From: CAG-1782 sp964418255
GTDB lineage: Bacteria > Bacillota > Clostridia > Christensenellales > DTU072
NCBI GenBank assembly: GCA_964418255.1
Contig: CAYQKV010000010.1
Span: forward strand, 1 to 64,000
Reading direction: 5' to 3'
DNA length: 64,000 nt
Notes under the pieces: model-generated
Database searches by the model: none
What the model saw: only the letters and a program-made list of their open reading frames with translations
What the model was told of the DNA's origin: nothing
Position numbers and translations under genes: made by a program
In this document: one piece after another, positions 39,017-50,700 of the stretch
Layout: each line of letters begins with the position of its first letter
Numbering within the stretch: position 1 is the stretch's first letter

Positions 39017-40264
39017 ATGACAACGGCATTAGAGCTTTCTCAATTCATAAAAGAGAACGACGTAAAATTCGTAAGGCTCTCGTTTATCGACCTTGACGGG
39101 CGACAGAAAAACATTTCGGTTATGGCGGAAGAACTTCCGACGGCGCTATCAAAAGGCGTTCCTTTCTCCGCGGCTGCGGCAGGTTTCAACGGCAAAAACG
39201 GAGACGACCTTTTGCTGTTCCCCGACGTATCCACCCTTCATATACTTCCCTGGCGTCCGCAACACGGCAGGGTCGCGCGTTTTCTCAGTTTTATCAAGAA
39301 CGCCGACGGCGGCACGTCGTATTTCGATTCGCGTTCCCTTCTATCGGGCGCGGTCGCTGAGCTTCGCTCTGTCGGGATAACCTGCGACCTCGGCACGGAC
39401 TGCGAATTTTACCTCTTCAAAACCGACGACGAAGGGTTTCCGACCAAGAACACGCACGACAACGCGGGATATTTCGACATCGCGCCCCTTGATAAAGGGG
39501 AAAACGTGCGCCGAGAAATCTGCCTTTGTCTCGAAGAAATGGGAATTCGTCCGCTTTCATCCCACCACGAACGCGGACCCGGGCAAAACGAAATCAACTT
39601 CGCCGCGACCCACGCGCTCGAAAGTTGCGACAACTATATGATTTTCCAGTCGGTGGTAAAAGCGATAGCTTCGCGCAACGGGCTGTTCGCTTCGTTTATG
39701 CCGAAACCCCTCGAAAACCGCAGCGGAAACGGACTTGCCCTCAACCTCGCTCTTTTCAAAAACAAAGTATCCGTTTTCGACGCCGAAACCCTTCAACCCG
39801 AAGCGGAAAGTTTTATCGCGGGCATACTTAACCGCGCGCGCGAAACCGGACTTTTCTTTAACTCTTTTCCGAATTCGTACGAACGTCTCGGCGAATTCGG
39901 CGCGCCGAACTCCGCAAAGTTCGGTTGCGAGCGCATAGACTATATGCGGCTTGCTTCCAAATACGGCGCGAAACGGCTGGAATTCCGTTCCCCCGACAAC
40001 GCGTGCAATCTGTACGTCGTACTCACTTTGATTCTCAAATCCGGTCTCGCGGGGATAAAAAACGGCGAAAAACTTCCCGTTTCTCCCATTCCGCTTCCCA
40101 AAACCATACGCGAAGCCATACTTGCGGCGGAGAACAGCGAATTTCTGAAAGACGCGCTCGGGGAAGAATACGTCCGCGACATAACGGAGAGAAAAACCGC
40201 GCTTGCGGAAGAATACGAAACCGACAAAGCGCAGGCGAACCAAACCGCGTTCGAAAGAATCTGA
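39017..40264 (+). CDS. Glutamine synthetase-like protein with altered site
   Basis: A 415-residue member of the GSI fold family. DCEFYLF, HHERGPGQNEINF and KRLEFRSPDNACN are conserved metal or glutamate segments. However, the segment normally like GSGMHVHxSL reads SGNGLALNLAL (about 239-249), so the metal-binding His is missing, and the Arg-rich ATP loop is changed to CERIDYMRL. It may bind ligand without making glutamine, or use another substrate. It has AAAGGAGG upstream and ends 10 bases before the ANTAR gene, so it belongs to the operon. Confidence 0.82.
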   Translation: MTTALELSQFIKENDVKFVRLSFIDLDGRQKNISVMAEELPTALSKGVPFSAAAAGFNGKNGDDLLLFPDVSTLHILPWRPQHGRVARFLSFIKNADGGTSYFDSRSLLSGAVAELRSVGITCDLGTDCEFYLFKTDDEGFPTKNTHDNAGYFDIAPLDKGENVRREICLCLEEMGIRPLSSHHERGPGQNEINFAATHALESCDNYMIFQSVVKAIASRNGLFASFMPKPLENRSGNGLALNLALFKNKVSVFDAETLQPEAESFIAGILNRARETGLFFNSFPNSYERLGEFGAPNSAKFGCERIDYMRLASKYGAKRLEFRSPDNACNLYVVLTLILKSGLAGIKNGEKLPVSPIPLPKTIREAILAAENSEFLKDALGEEYVRDITERKTALAEEYETDKAQANQTAFERI

Positions 40265-40274
40265 GTAAAAAAAT

Positions 40275-40844
40275 ATGCTGAGCACCCTGATTGTATCGGC
40301 AAGCAAGGTAATGACGGATTTCTTTATCGAGACGCTTGCCGGAATATCGTACGATGAGCCGACGGTAGTCAAAACCTGCGGAGACGCGCGCAGGTTACTC
40401 GTCGAGCGCGCGTTCGACCTTTGCATAATAAATTCGCCGCTCACGGACGAAACGGGATACAAATTAGCCACCGACATAATCGGCGCGAAAGTCAATCAGG
40501 TAATACTCGTTCTCAAACAGGATATTGCCTGCGAAATAGCGGCAAAAGTGGAAGATTACGGCGTTTTTACCGTGGAAAAGCCCGTTTCCGGCGCAACTTT
40601 CCAGACTGCTCTCAAAATGGCGGGCGCGGCGTATCGGCGGTTTAACGCTTTCCGCAACGAAAACGAACAGCTAAAGCGCAAGCTGTCCGACCTCAAACTC
40701 ATCAACCGCGCAAAATGCCTTCTCATCGAAAAAGAAGGACTGAGCGAAGACGAAGCGCACAAGAAAATAGAACAGGAGGCTATGCGTTACCGTTTGTCGC
40801 GCACGCGTATAGCCGCGGAAATCATCAATCAATACGACGAATAA
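40275..40844 (+). CDS. ANTAR-domain RNA-binding antiterminator with degenerate receiver
   Basis: A 189-residue protein. Residues about 1-120 have a response-regulator receiver fold, but the phospho-acceptor position reads CIINSPLTDE (Asn53 instead of Asp) and the N-terminal acidic pair is SAS, so phosphorylation is unlikely. After a coiled coil (ENEQLKRKLSDLKLINRAK), residues about 130-185 are an ANTAR domain (AKCLLIEKEGLSEDEAHKKI ... AMRYRLSRTRIAAEII). ANTAR proteins bind paired hexaloop hairpins and block terminators. Matching hairpins precede both this operon and glnN, so these are its probable targets. Confidence 0.9.
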   Translation: MLSTLIVSASKVMTDFFIETLAGISYDEPTVVKTCGDARRLLVERAFDLCIINSPLTDETGYKLATDIIGAKVNQVILVLKQDIACEIAAKVEDYGVFTVEKPVSGATFQTALKMAGAAYRRFNAFRNENEQLKRKLSDLKLINRAKCLLIEKEGLSEDEAHKKIEQEAMRYRLSRTRIAAEIINQYDE

Positions 40845-40863
40845 ACTACGAAAGGAACAAAAA

Positions 40864-42468
40864 ATGACAAAATTTATTTTCGTTACGGGAGGAGTTGTTT
40901 CGGGACTCGGCAAAGGTATCACCGCCGCTTCCCTCGGACGGCTTCTCAAACAGCGCGGACTTAAAGTCGCCTCGCAAAAACTCGACCCCTATATGAACGT
41001 CGACCCCGGCACGATGAGCCCTTATCAGCACGGAGAAGTCTACGTCACCGAAGACGGCGCGGAAACCGACCTCGACCTCGGACATTACGAGCGTTTCATC
41101 GACGAAGACCTCAACCGTTACAGCAACCTTACCTCGGGTAAAGTTTACTGGACGGTTCTCAACAAAGAACGCCGCGGGGAATACCTCGGAGAAACCGTTC
41201 AGATTATCCCCCACGTCACCAACGAAATCAAATCTTTTATTCTCAAAAACGCGGAAGTCACGCAAGCCGACGTTATGATTACCGAAATCGGCGGCACAAT
41301 CGGCGATATAGAATCTCAACCCTTCCTCGAAGCCATAAGGCAACTTTCGATTGAAGTCGGTCGCCGCAACTGCCTGTTTATTCACGTCTGCCTCGTTCCT
41401 TACATATCGGGTTCGGATGAATTCAAATCCAAACCCACCCAGCACTCGGTAAAAGAATTGCAGGCGATGGGTATTCACCCCGATATTATCGTGACGCGCT
41501 CGGACAAGGACGTAGGCGACAATATCCGCAAAAAAATCTCTCTGTTTTGCAACGTCTCCGAAGACTGCGTTATTTCCAACACCACTCTCGGCTGTCTGTA
41601 CGAAGTTCCTCTTATGCTCCACGAGGAAAAAATGGACGACGTCGTCTGCCGCGAACTCGGTATCGACGCACCCGAAGCCGACCTCGGTCAATGGAAAGCT
41701 ATGGTGGACGCCGTTCACTCCCGTAAGGGTCAGACGGTTATCGCACTCGTAGGTAAATACGTAAAACTTCACGACTCCTACCTTTCGGTAGTCGAAGCTC
41801 TCTATCACGCGAGTTTTGCCTGCGGAAAAAATCTCAGAATCAAATGGGTGGACAGCGACCTCGTAACCGACGAAACCGCGAAAGAAGTGTTCAATGGTTG
41901 CGACGGAATCATTGTTCCCGGCGGATTCGGAGACCGCGGAATCGAAGGAATGATTGCTTCCTGCCGCTATGCCCGCGAAAACGGCGTCCCTTATTTCGGG
42001 ATATGCCTCGGTATGCAAATTGCAGTTATGGAATATGCAAGACACGTTTTAGGTTACCCTGACGCGACAAGTCGCGAATTCAACGAAAACGGAAAACACC
42101 TCGTAATAGACCTTATGCCCGACCAGCGCGGCGTTATCAAAGGCGGCACTATGCGCCTCGGGGCATATCCGTGCAAAATAGCAAAAAACAGCGTGATGAA
42201 ACGCTGCTACGGAATAAGCTCCATTTCCGAACGTCATCGTCATCGTTACGAATACAACAACGACTACCGCGATGAACTGATAAACGCGGGACTTGCCGTA
42301 AGCGGAACTTCTCCCGACGGCAGTCTTGTCGAGACAGTCGAACTATCCGAACGCGACTTTTTCGTAGGCGTACAGTTCCACCCGGAATTCAAGAGCCGCC
42401 CGAACAAACCTCATCCGCTTTTCGTGGGATTCGTCTCCGCGGCGATAAAATTTTCGGAAAACCGTTAG
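40864..42468 (+). CDS. pyrG: CTP synthase
   Basis: A 534-residue enzyme of normal length. The N-terminal synthetase has VTGGVVSGLGKGITAASLGRLL (P-loop) and EIGGTIGDIESQPF; the C-terminal class I amidotransferase has FGICLGMQIAV with the nucleophilic Cys and VQFHPEFKSRP with the His-Glu pair. It makes CTP from UTP, ATP and glutamine. GAAAGGAAC precedes the ATG, 19 bases after the ANTAR gene, so read-through from the nitrogen operon is possible. Confidence 0.97.
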   Translation: MTKFIFVTGGVVSGLGKGITAASLGRLLKQRGLKVASQKLDPYMNVDPGTMSPYQHGEVYVTEDGAETDLDLGHYERFIDEDLNRYSNLTSGKVYWTVLNKERRGEYLGETVQIIPHVTNEIKSFILKNAEVTQADVMITEIGGTIGDIESQPFLEAIRQLSIEVGRRNCLFIHVCLVPYISGSDEFKSKPTQHSVKELQAMGIHPDIIVTRSDKDVGDNIRKKISLFCNVSEDCVISNTTLGCLYEVPLMLHEEKMDDVVCRELGIDAPEADLGQWKAMVDAVHSRKGQTVIALVGKYVKLHDSYLSVVEALYHASFACGKNLRIKWVDSDLVTDETAKEVFNGCDGIIVPGGFGDRGIEGMIASCRYARENGVPYFGICLGMQIAVMEYARHVLGYPDATSREFNENGKHLVIDLMPDQRGVIKGGTMRLGAYPCKIAKNSVMKRCYGISSISERHRHRYEYNNDYRDELINAGLAVSGTSPDGSLVETVELSERDFFVGVQFHPEFKSRPNKPHPLFVGFVSAAIKFSENR

Positions 42469-42589
42469 TTTCCGAAACGGGCGTAAATGCGGTATAAAAG
42501 GAATGGACATAGTGAAGTGATTTTGGACGAAAAGCGAGCCGCGTCATCCCGAAAAACTAAAAGTCTTTTTTGTGATTTCGCCCGTTCTT

Positions 42590-43456
42590 TTATTCCGATA
42601 TAATTCTTCTCGCGCAGATATAATACGACCAACGCTTATCGCTGATTTTCTCCGCTACCGCGTGGTCGGAAGCGGTGTGTAAGATATACCCGTCGCCGAG
42701 ATACAGCGCGACGTGCCCTATCCGTTCGGTTCCCGTTTTATAATACCTCGAAGCGTTTGTAAAAAACAGTAAATCGCCGCGTTCAAGCGCGGCTTTTTCC
42801 ACGCTCTTTCCTTGCCCAACCTGCGTTCTCGTATTGACTTGCAAAATTTCGTCCGCGCCGTAATAGAAAATGTATTGCATCAGCGACGAACAGTCGAAGG
42901 CGGTTACATCGAACCCTCTGTTCGGTCTCCCCGTTCCGTCGTGAAGCCTTACCGCGCCGTACACGTATTTCGTCCCAAGCAGGTTGAACCCTTCTTCGAT
43001 AACTCTTTCCGTTTTTTCCTCGCCTTTTTTCATCGCGACCTTTTCGGTAAACGCTTCGGACGCGGAAACGTATGCGGTTTTCCCTAAATAGCGCGTCTCG
43101 TACCAACCGTTTTTCTCTCCGAAATACGCCGCCATATCCCCTTTATCGAGCGTTCCGAGAGATTTATAAGAAGTCCCCGCGCCCGTTCTCACGTTCAGTC
43201 CGTCGGTCTTGCTTCTTATGTACAGAATAAACTCGGTTCCGCCTTTCTCCGCTTCTTCTCCCGACTCTTCCCCGTCTTTTTCCTCGGGTTCGTCCGAACC
43301 CGTCTCCGCGGCGTTTTCCGCTTCGTCGGAATTCACGATTTCGCTTGACCGTTCGTCCGCGCTGTCGTCGGTCCCGTTCGTTCTCGCGCAACCGACGAAA
43401 ACCACCGATAAAAAAGCGAACAAAAATACAAAAACAACCGCCGTTTTCTTTTTCAT
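42590..43456 (-). CDS. NlpC/P60 lipoprotein with SH3b domain
   Basis: A 288-residue cell-wall hydrolase. The N-terminal lipobox ends in VVFVGC (Cys23). An acidic linker (about 28-73) follows, then an SH3b domain (about 78-140: DGLNVRTGAGTSYKSLGTL ... GWYETRYLGKTAYVS). The NlpC/P60 domain (about 150-288) has the Cys in FDCSSLMQYIF and the His in IGHVALYLGDGYILHTASDH. It probably cleaves peptidoglycan stem peptides. The region between pyrG and this gene has no clear terminator beyond a distant AACGGGCG/CGCCCGTT pair (about 42477 and 42583). Confidence 0.93.
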   Translation of the reverse strand: MKKKTAVVFVFLFAFLSVVFVGCARTNGTDDSADERSSEIVNSDEAENAAETGSDEPEEKDGEESGEEAEKGGTEFILYIRSKTDGLNVRTGAGTSYKSLGTLDKGDMAAYFGEKNGWYETRYLGKTAYVSASEAFTEKVAMKKGEEKTERVIEEGFNLLGTKYVYGAVRLHDGTGRPNRGFDVTAFDCSSLMQYIFYYGADEILQVNTRTQVGQGKSVEKAALERGDLLFFTNASRYYKTGTERIGHVALYLGDGYILHTASDHAVAEKISDKRWSYYICARRIISE

Positions 43457-43483
43457 AATTTTTTCTCCTTTTGCAAAAAAATA

Positions 43484-43515
43484 ATACCACGAAAAACGAC
43501 GTGTTTTCGTGGTAT
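43484..43515 (-). terminator. Terminator of rmuC
   Basis: A 12-bp stem ATACCACGAAAA/TTTTCGTGGTAT followed on the minus strand by TATTTTTTT. It lies between the rmuC end and the NlpC/P60 start. Confidence 0.85.
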
Positions 43516-43543
43516 ATTTTTACATTCAATCTTAATTTAAGAA

Positions 43544-44737
43544 TTATTCCGCTGTTTCACCTTCAATTTCGGGCGGCGCGGCGTCCTGTAATTTCTCAAA
43601 TTTTCTCAATATCGTGCTTGTTTTGGCGTTGACGTCTTCGAGCGTTCTGCCCGCCGTGCCCACTTGATTTTGCGCTTTCTGCACCAAATCGGCAAACCTC
43701 TTAAAGTCCGTTCCGAACTTGGAAAGTTCGTTGAAAATCATTCTGCTCGATTTCTGCAACGCAAGCGTGCGGAACCCTATCTGCAAACTGCTCAGCATCG
43801 CGGTGACCGTCGTCGGACCTACGGGAATAACTTTATACTTATTTCTCAGTTCTTCGAGTAGCCCCTCGTTACGCACGACTTCGGCGTACAGTCCCTCTAT
43901 CGGCAAATACATAAGCGCGAAATCCACCGTTTTCGGCGGTCTTATATAGTTTTCGTTTATGCTTCTCGCCTGCACTTTTATTGCGCTTTCGATTGCTTTC
44001 GCCGCGCTCGCGACGGTTTCCGCATTCCCCTCTTCCGAGGCTTCGACAAGTCTCTGATAATCTTCGAGCGGGAATTTTGCGTCTATCGGCAGATACACTT
44101 TCTCTTCGTCGGTTTTTCCCGGCATTACCACGGCAAAATCGACGATTTTCTTTGCGTCTCCGTTCCTTCCGAGATTAAACTGCGTTTTGTACTGTTGTTC
44201 CGTCATCACGCTTTCGAGAATTTTCGCAAGCGACATTTCCCCGTACACCCCGCGCGTTTTCACGTTGCCGAGCATCTTTTTGAGGTCTGTAACCCCTACG
44301 GTAAGGCTTTGCATTTCTCCGAGCCCTTTGTTTACCGCGTCCAGCCGTTCGTTTATCGCGCTCACCGTCTGCGTAAGACGTTCGTTGAGCGTGGAAGTAA
44401 GTTTTTCTTCGACTACTACCCTTATTTCTCCCAGCCGTTTTTCGTTGTCCTGCCGTATCTCTCCGAGGTTTTTATCGAGCGCGACTCTCATCTCGTCCAC
44501 TCTTTTTTCATTGCCTTCGAGCACGGTCTTTATATTTGTCGCGACCGCGTCGAGCGTGGTTTTCATTCCGCCTATAAGCGCGGCGTTAGACGTAGACACG
44601 GCGGTATTGACCGTCGTGTTTACCATTTCTTTTATCGTCTTGTCCATCTGCCGCATATCTTCGGCGAGTTTGTCTATTTTATCCGATAATTCCTTCTGTT
44701 TAGCGAGAATTTTCTTTTTCCCGAACAAAAAACACAT
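43544..44737 (-). CDS. rmuC: DNA recombination protein RmuC
   Basis: A 397-residue RmuC protein. The first 160 residues are a long coiled coil (MRQMDKTIKEMVNTTVNTAV ... EKRLGEIRVVVEEKL), followed by the PD-(D/E)xK-like core: GNVKTRGVYGEMSLAKILE, VDFAVVMPGKTDEEKVYLPIDAKFP and FALMYLPIEGLYAE. Unlike the E. coli protein there is no N-terminal membrane helix. RmuC limits inversions and is thought to be a nuclease. It is separated by only three bases from the upstream surface-protein stop. Confidence 0.93.
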   Translation of the reverse strand: MCFLFGKKKILAKQKELSDKIDKLAEDMRQMDKTIKEMVNTTVNTAVSTSNAALIGGMKTTLDAVATNIKTVLEGNEKRVDEMRVALDKNLGEIRQDNEKRLGEIRVVVEEKLTSTLNERLTQTVSAINERLDAVNKGLGEMQSLTVGVTDLKKMLGNVKTRGVYGEMSLAKILESVMTEQQYKTQFNLGRNGDAKKIVDFAVVMPGKTDEEKVYLPIDAKFPLEDYQRLVEASEEGNAETVASAAKAIESAIKVQARSINENYIRPPKTVDFALMYLPIEGLYAEVVRNEGLLEELRNKYKVIPVGPTTVTAMLSSLQIGFRTLALQKSSRMIFNELSKFGTDFKRFADLVQKAQNQVGTAGRTLEDVNAKTSTILRKFEKLQDAAPPEIEGETAE

Positions 44738-44740
44738 TCG

Positions 44741-47700
44741 TTACCTCATCTTATTGCCTTTGGGAATTCCCTTTACGCCCTTTCTGTACATCGAATGACG
44801 ATACGCTCTGTTGTAACTGTTGAGGAACCTGCGATGACGAATACCCGCGATTATCACGACGAGAATAATTATCCCGAACAGCGCCGCGCCTATATATATA
44901 AGGTATCTTATCATCTTGGTGTCGAGTTCGAGTCCCAAAATCGTGCCGTACTTTCCGTCCGAAGTATCCGTCTGTTCCATCTCCGCCTTTACGCACAAAA
45001 CGTAGGTTGAAAGTTCGTCGGTGGCAAACTGTATGCTTCTTCCGTCGGGCATAATCTCCGTGCCGTTTACGAGTTTAACCGAACCGTCGTCCGAAAGTTC
45101 GTACACCGAGAAGAAAATATAACTTCTGTACTCTTCCTCAATCGGCAACGTAACGGTAATGTCGCTCGCGCTCGTCTGCGAGTATGCTCCCGAAAGCGCT
45201 ATTCTGTGCACGGAAACCACCGTCCTCGGCAACGTCTCCGAAACCGTCTGCGCAAGCAAACTCTGCGCGTTGGTAAACGTGCCCGTCGTCGAGCCGTACA
45301 CCGTCACGTTTATCGTCGCTCCCGGCGCAAAGTCTCCGTCTATCGCCACTCCCAGTTCTTCGTCTACAAGCAGTAACACTTCGCAGGACTCCTTCAAGTC
45401 CATAAGTTTGTTGTAAAGGTTGGAAGTAAAGCACGCTTTCTGGTCCATAGTCAGGTTCCTGTACTGGTCGTACACCCTCAGAATGTCCTCGTAGTCCTCT
45501 CTCTCCACCATATTTATAGCGGGCAGAGCGATTACGTTGTCTTCCGTTCTCTCAACCTCTCCCATCAACGCTTCGAGCTGTCCGAACACCGTCAAAAAGT
45601 TCTGATAATACGCATAGTATTTGCTCGTGGAGTCGCCCGTTATCGCGGACTGTATCCATTCTTTGCCGTATGTCTTATAGTCGTTGAACGTCTCCATATA
45701 CTCGTACATTTCCGCGTAGTCGCTTCTCAATTCGAAACTCGTTCTGTTGTACAGTTTTTCGAGATAATCCTGATAACCGCTTATCTCTTTTCTCAACGTG
45801 TTCTCTCTGTCTCTCAGTCTGGAAATCAGATTTTCGAAATAAGAAACTCTGCTCGTTTCCATATATCCGCGCGCTTTGGCGAGCGCGTCTTCGTACGCCG
45901 TCACCTGCGCGAGGTCTTCGTCGGTAAGCGTAAGGTTGTTTACCGTAAGTCTGAACGGCAGAACGTAAAAATCTATACTCGCTTCGTTACCCGCGTAGTC
46001 TTTGACGTACACTCTGACGTAACCTCTGTACGGTTCGCCCGTCGTCTTTTCGTATCTCGTGGAATTGTCCACGCTGCTTGTACTGAGAATATATCCGCCG
46101 GGCGTAAACGCGAAACCGCGGCTTTCTTCCTTTATCGTGATATACTCGCATATTTCGATATTCGCTTCTTCTACGTACACGCGCAAGTCAATAAAATACT
46201 CTTCTCCCGCGATTACGTTCATTCCGCCGTCGAAACGTATTACCGGCGGCGTGGTGTCGATGTTTATTACGAATTCTCTTACGTAACTAAGTCCCGCTTT
46301 GCTCGTCGCGGTAACCGTAATAACGCAGGACTCGGATTTTTCGATAGAACCTACCGAATCGCCCCATCTCGTGGGCGCGCTTTCCGCCGCCGTGCTGTCC
46401 TTGTTTTTGACGGTATACCAGTATTCGACTTCGGATACGTTCTGCGCAATCGCGCTCTTAGACACGCTCACCGTGTCCCTGTTCGTCCACTGTCCGCTCG
46501 TCACAAGCTCGGTTATACTCGAATTCTGTCTGTACGCCTGTCCCGTCAACGTGAACTCGGGCACCACCTGGTCTACCGCAAGTCTTACTTTAATCTGCGA
46601 ATAAAGCGCGTTCGTGCTGTTTCCTATCGCCGTAACGGTGAGCACCGCGTCTCTGTTTAAGTTGAACCCGTCGAGCGTGTCCGTGCTGAATATACGGTTG
46701 TTCGTGAGTTTTTTACCGAAAGAACCCTCTTCCGCGGTGGATATAATCGACGAACCGTCGTTATATTCGAGGTAATACATATATGTAATTCCGCTCGCGG
46801 GCATAACCAGCGTGTTTATCTGTATGGTTATCGGACCGCCCGACCACTTAATCGGGTCTTTGGTAAGGTCGGCTTCGCCGCCGTAGTAAGTAAGGTTATC
46901 CGAGTCGAGCGTGATAACTTCGAATTCGGGCACCGTGTCTTCCATCGCGATATACGCGTTCCCGTAAACTTTCGTCGCGCCCGCTTTATTTCTTGCGCGG
47001 AACGTGAACACTCCGTTGACGCCGTTTTCAAACGGTCGATTGCCTTCCGGGTCGACGTAATTACCGAACAGCGACGGGCTGAACGACAACGTAGCGTCTT
47101 CTCCCGAATAATACCATTTCGTCGCGCCGTAATCGAGGTAATCGAACCAGGTCGCTCCGTTATCCACGCTGAACTGGAACAGGATATAGGACTCCTCGTG
47201 AATAGGCGCGACGCTGCCCGTACCCGTAAGGAAGATATTTATCGAGTTCTTCCACAGATACGTGAACATACCGGTCTGTTCGCTGTAAATACCGTTCTGT
47301 TCGTCGTACCTCATCGTTCCTTCTACCGTTCCCGGGTCGCACACGAACCGATACACGCGGCTGAGGGTTATATTCCCTCCCGTCATCTCGGTCGCGCCCA
47401 ACGCTTCCGTCCCCACTTCGTTTTTCGCGAACAACGCGTAATACACCGTGGAATACGTGTTCTTCGACAGTGTTATTCCCGCCGCGCCGAACAATCCCAC
47501 CGAACTGTTTCCGAGAAGGGTAAAATCGCTCTTGATATAATTTAACGAACTAACTTCCGCTCCGAGGGGCAGATAGTAAAAACCGATAGTCGAACGCGAA
47601 TCGTCGATAACCCGTCTCAGACTTATTTCTTCCGTGCTGTAATAAGTCAGAACGTCCACTTCCACGCTTCCCACGGTAATTCTGCTCTCGTCCGCCCTTA

Positions 47701-50700
47701 TTCCCTCGGCGAAATCCGCCGACGGTTCGCGCGAATAAACTATCGCCTCGTCGATGTCGGGCGTCGTATTGTCAATCCTTATGAGCACGACCGACGCCGC
47801 CTCCTGTTTACTTCTGTATCCCGCGCCGTTGCACACCGACACCGCGATATAGCCCGAAAATCCCTCGTCGATAAACGGCAGAGTGAATTCGTAACTGTAA
47901 GAATCGGTGTTTTCGGTAAGCAACCCGTTGTCTACGAGTATCCAGCCGTTGTCGGGAATTCCGCCCGTAACGCTCGCTAAACGCATATAGTAGAAAGTGT
48001 AAGAAGAATCGATTTTAACGCCGCCCGCGTCGTCGGTTTTCACCTGCACGTTTACGAAAATTCTTCCTTTAACCCATTCTCCCGCCTGCATATCTTCGGT
48101 AACGTCCGCGCCGTTGTCGTCCGCCTGCAATTCGTAGGTTATCACGAGGTTTTTCGTGTCGTAATGTAATTTTACGACGTACGGACCCGCGCCGACCGTC
48201 TTTCCGTCGTACGCTCTCGCCGTGCTCTCGATAAATATCGCGACGTAAATATCTCCCACCGCGTCGCTTTGGATAACAACGGGCAGTTTCACGCCCGCGG
48301 CAATCGTGACGAAATACGCTTCGGTCAGTCTTCCCGCGTACGAAAGCAGTTCTTCTCCCGTCATTCCGTCGCCGTTGAAGAACTGATATTTAATGATATA
48401 ATGGTCTTCCACGCCGTTTCTGTCGATACTGCTTGCAAATGAAAACTCGGTATTTTCGCATACGGAAAATCCGTAATCGCTCATATCCACGTATCTTTGT
48501 CCGCTCGCGCCGCTTATAACGACGTTCTCTTCCTTATTCCCGCTGTTTGCGGTGAAGTCGGAAATCGCGACGACGTCCGAAGTATCTATATTCGCCGTAA
48601 AATCGACGTCGGCGTATTTGCCGCTGTTGGTGTAAACGCGCCACTTGTACTGCCTGCTTCCTATGTAAACGCGTTCTCCCTCTTCGAGTTCGTCCTTAAT
48701 ATCTATCGTTATACGGTAAACCTGCCACTGCCATTCTATACCGTTTTCATCTCTTTCGAGCACGCTTTCGCTGACGTCCATCTGCTGATTTCTCGGCTGC
48801 CATACGATTTCTCCCGTATGCTCGTCGCGCAAGATTTCTCCGTTTTCCGTCGCGTATATCATCTCTTTGACGTAGTTGCCGCTCACCCCCTCGCGCACTC
48901 TGAGCACGAGCACAATCTGTCCGTTTACCCAGCCGGGGTTCTCGACGTCTAGATAAATATAGTCTTCCTTCGGAATATCTTCCGTCGGATGAATATATCC
49001 CGAAAGCGTATACACGGGGTCGAGAACGTCTATCCTTATTTTGTCGTCGGTCGTCTCGGTGTTCGCGCTGTTCTTGCCCGCGGCGTTCTTAGCGTAAACG
49101 GTAAACGTGCTGTCCGCGCTCGCCACGAGGTCGAACTCATACCACCAGCGCACCTCGCTTTCCTTTTCTTCGTGGAACTCGACCGCTCTGCCTCTCGCTC
49201 TGCTCGCTTCGCCTACGGCGTTCGTCGCCTGGTAATAGAAATCGTAAGTAACCGTAGGAACGGAATAAGTTCCGTCCGTTCCGCGTTTGCTGTCCGTAGG
49301 CACGCTCACTCTCACCACCGCTTTGTCCGCTATCCAACCGAGAGCGTTCATCTCTGCGGTTATGTCCCCGAGTTCGATGAGATACGCGCTCTTTATGAGG
49401 GTAAACGTCGCTTCCTCTTCGTCGCTCGCAAGCCCTGCGTTGCTCACTATACGGAATTTGAACGTGCGCGTAACGCTTATTATGTCTCTCGTGGAAGCCG
49501 TGAGAACGTATCCCGTTTCTCCCGTGGAAGAACGAACCTGCGCGGTCATATTTCTCCAACTTCCCGTGTAAATGCCGTCAACTTTTTCCTGATACTGGAA
49601 CACCGTGCCCGACGCGTTGTTTATGGCGACGCCCGAAGCGTTCCTGTTATAAACGTAAACTTCTATATCCCCGTTGGCGTAGCCGAAAGAAACGGTTCCG
49701 TTCGCGTCCGTAGAAGAAGTAAGCGTCTTTTTCCTGCTGTCGTCGTCGGGGTCGGTGGTCGCCGCGCTTAAATTCACGTTCGGCGTAGCCGAGTCTATAT
49801 TGACGTTGAACGCGGTGCCGTATTCGTACACCGTGCCCGCCTGGTTGGTCGCGCGGAATTTAACCGAACCCACCGTAGAAGAGAACGTGGTGCTCCCCAC
49901 CGCCTCGGCGTAATCTCCGCCGCCTACGGAAACCGAATAAGTAATCGCGCTGCAACAACCGCTTATATCCTGCAACGTAAAGGAAACCGCCCTGCTCGTC
50001 CAACTGCCGTTGACGTATTCTATTCTGTTGCCCGTAAGGTCGGTCGTTTCCGCAGAGACGGAAAACTCGGGTCTGTACGGGTCCATTCTTACGGGATATT
50101 CCCCTTCGTGTTCGCCGTATTTCCACAACGCTTCGACGGTCCCCGAAATGTTGGTTACACGGAAAACGAGAACTTTGCCGTCAAGCGCGCGGTCTTTGAC
50201 TTCCACCGTGTTGCCGTTTGCAATGGGAATAAAGTTCTTGCCGTCGTCAATCGAATAGGAAAGAAGCTCTTTCCCCGCGTCGAAAGCCTGTCCGCCTTCC
50301 ATAAGTCCCGTCGTGATTTCGAAGGTAAGATTAGACGCGAGCCACCTGCCGTCGTAAACGGTTCCGCCCGCCATACGCGCGGTAACGCCGGTGATTTCCG
50401 GCGCGTAATCCGCCGTGCTCACCGTATATATCAGATTTCTGTAAGTCGGGAAATATTCTATTACGTTGGTTACCTGTCCGCCTTCGCTCGTCGTGCTCGA
50501 ATATTCTCTGCGGAAATATACGTAACCGGTAAAATTCGAATTAGCGTCGGAGTCCATCCAGTAGTAGACCACGCTTTCCGTATCTTCTACGGCTTCGTAG
50601 CGGTTGTTTTTATCGATGGTAATCCAGGTCGCGGCGGCTTTTTCCGCGTCGGTGTTCAGTTGTCTGGTAGATTTACAATACTTAAACGTGCTACCGTTTG

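Noticed and set aside
40846..42045. A 399-codon open frame on the minus strand
   Set aside because: It lies entirely opposite pyrG, has no ribosome binding site, and its composition is the antisense shadow of that gene.
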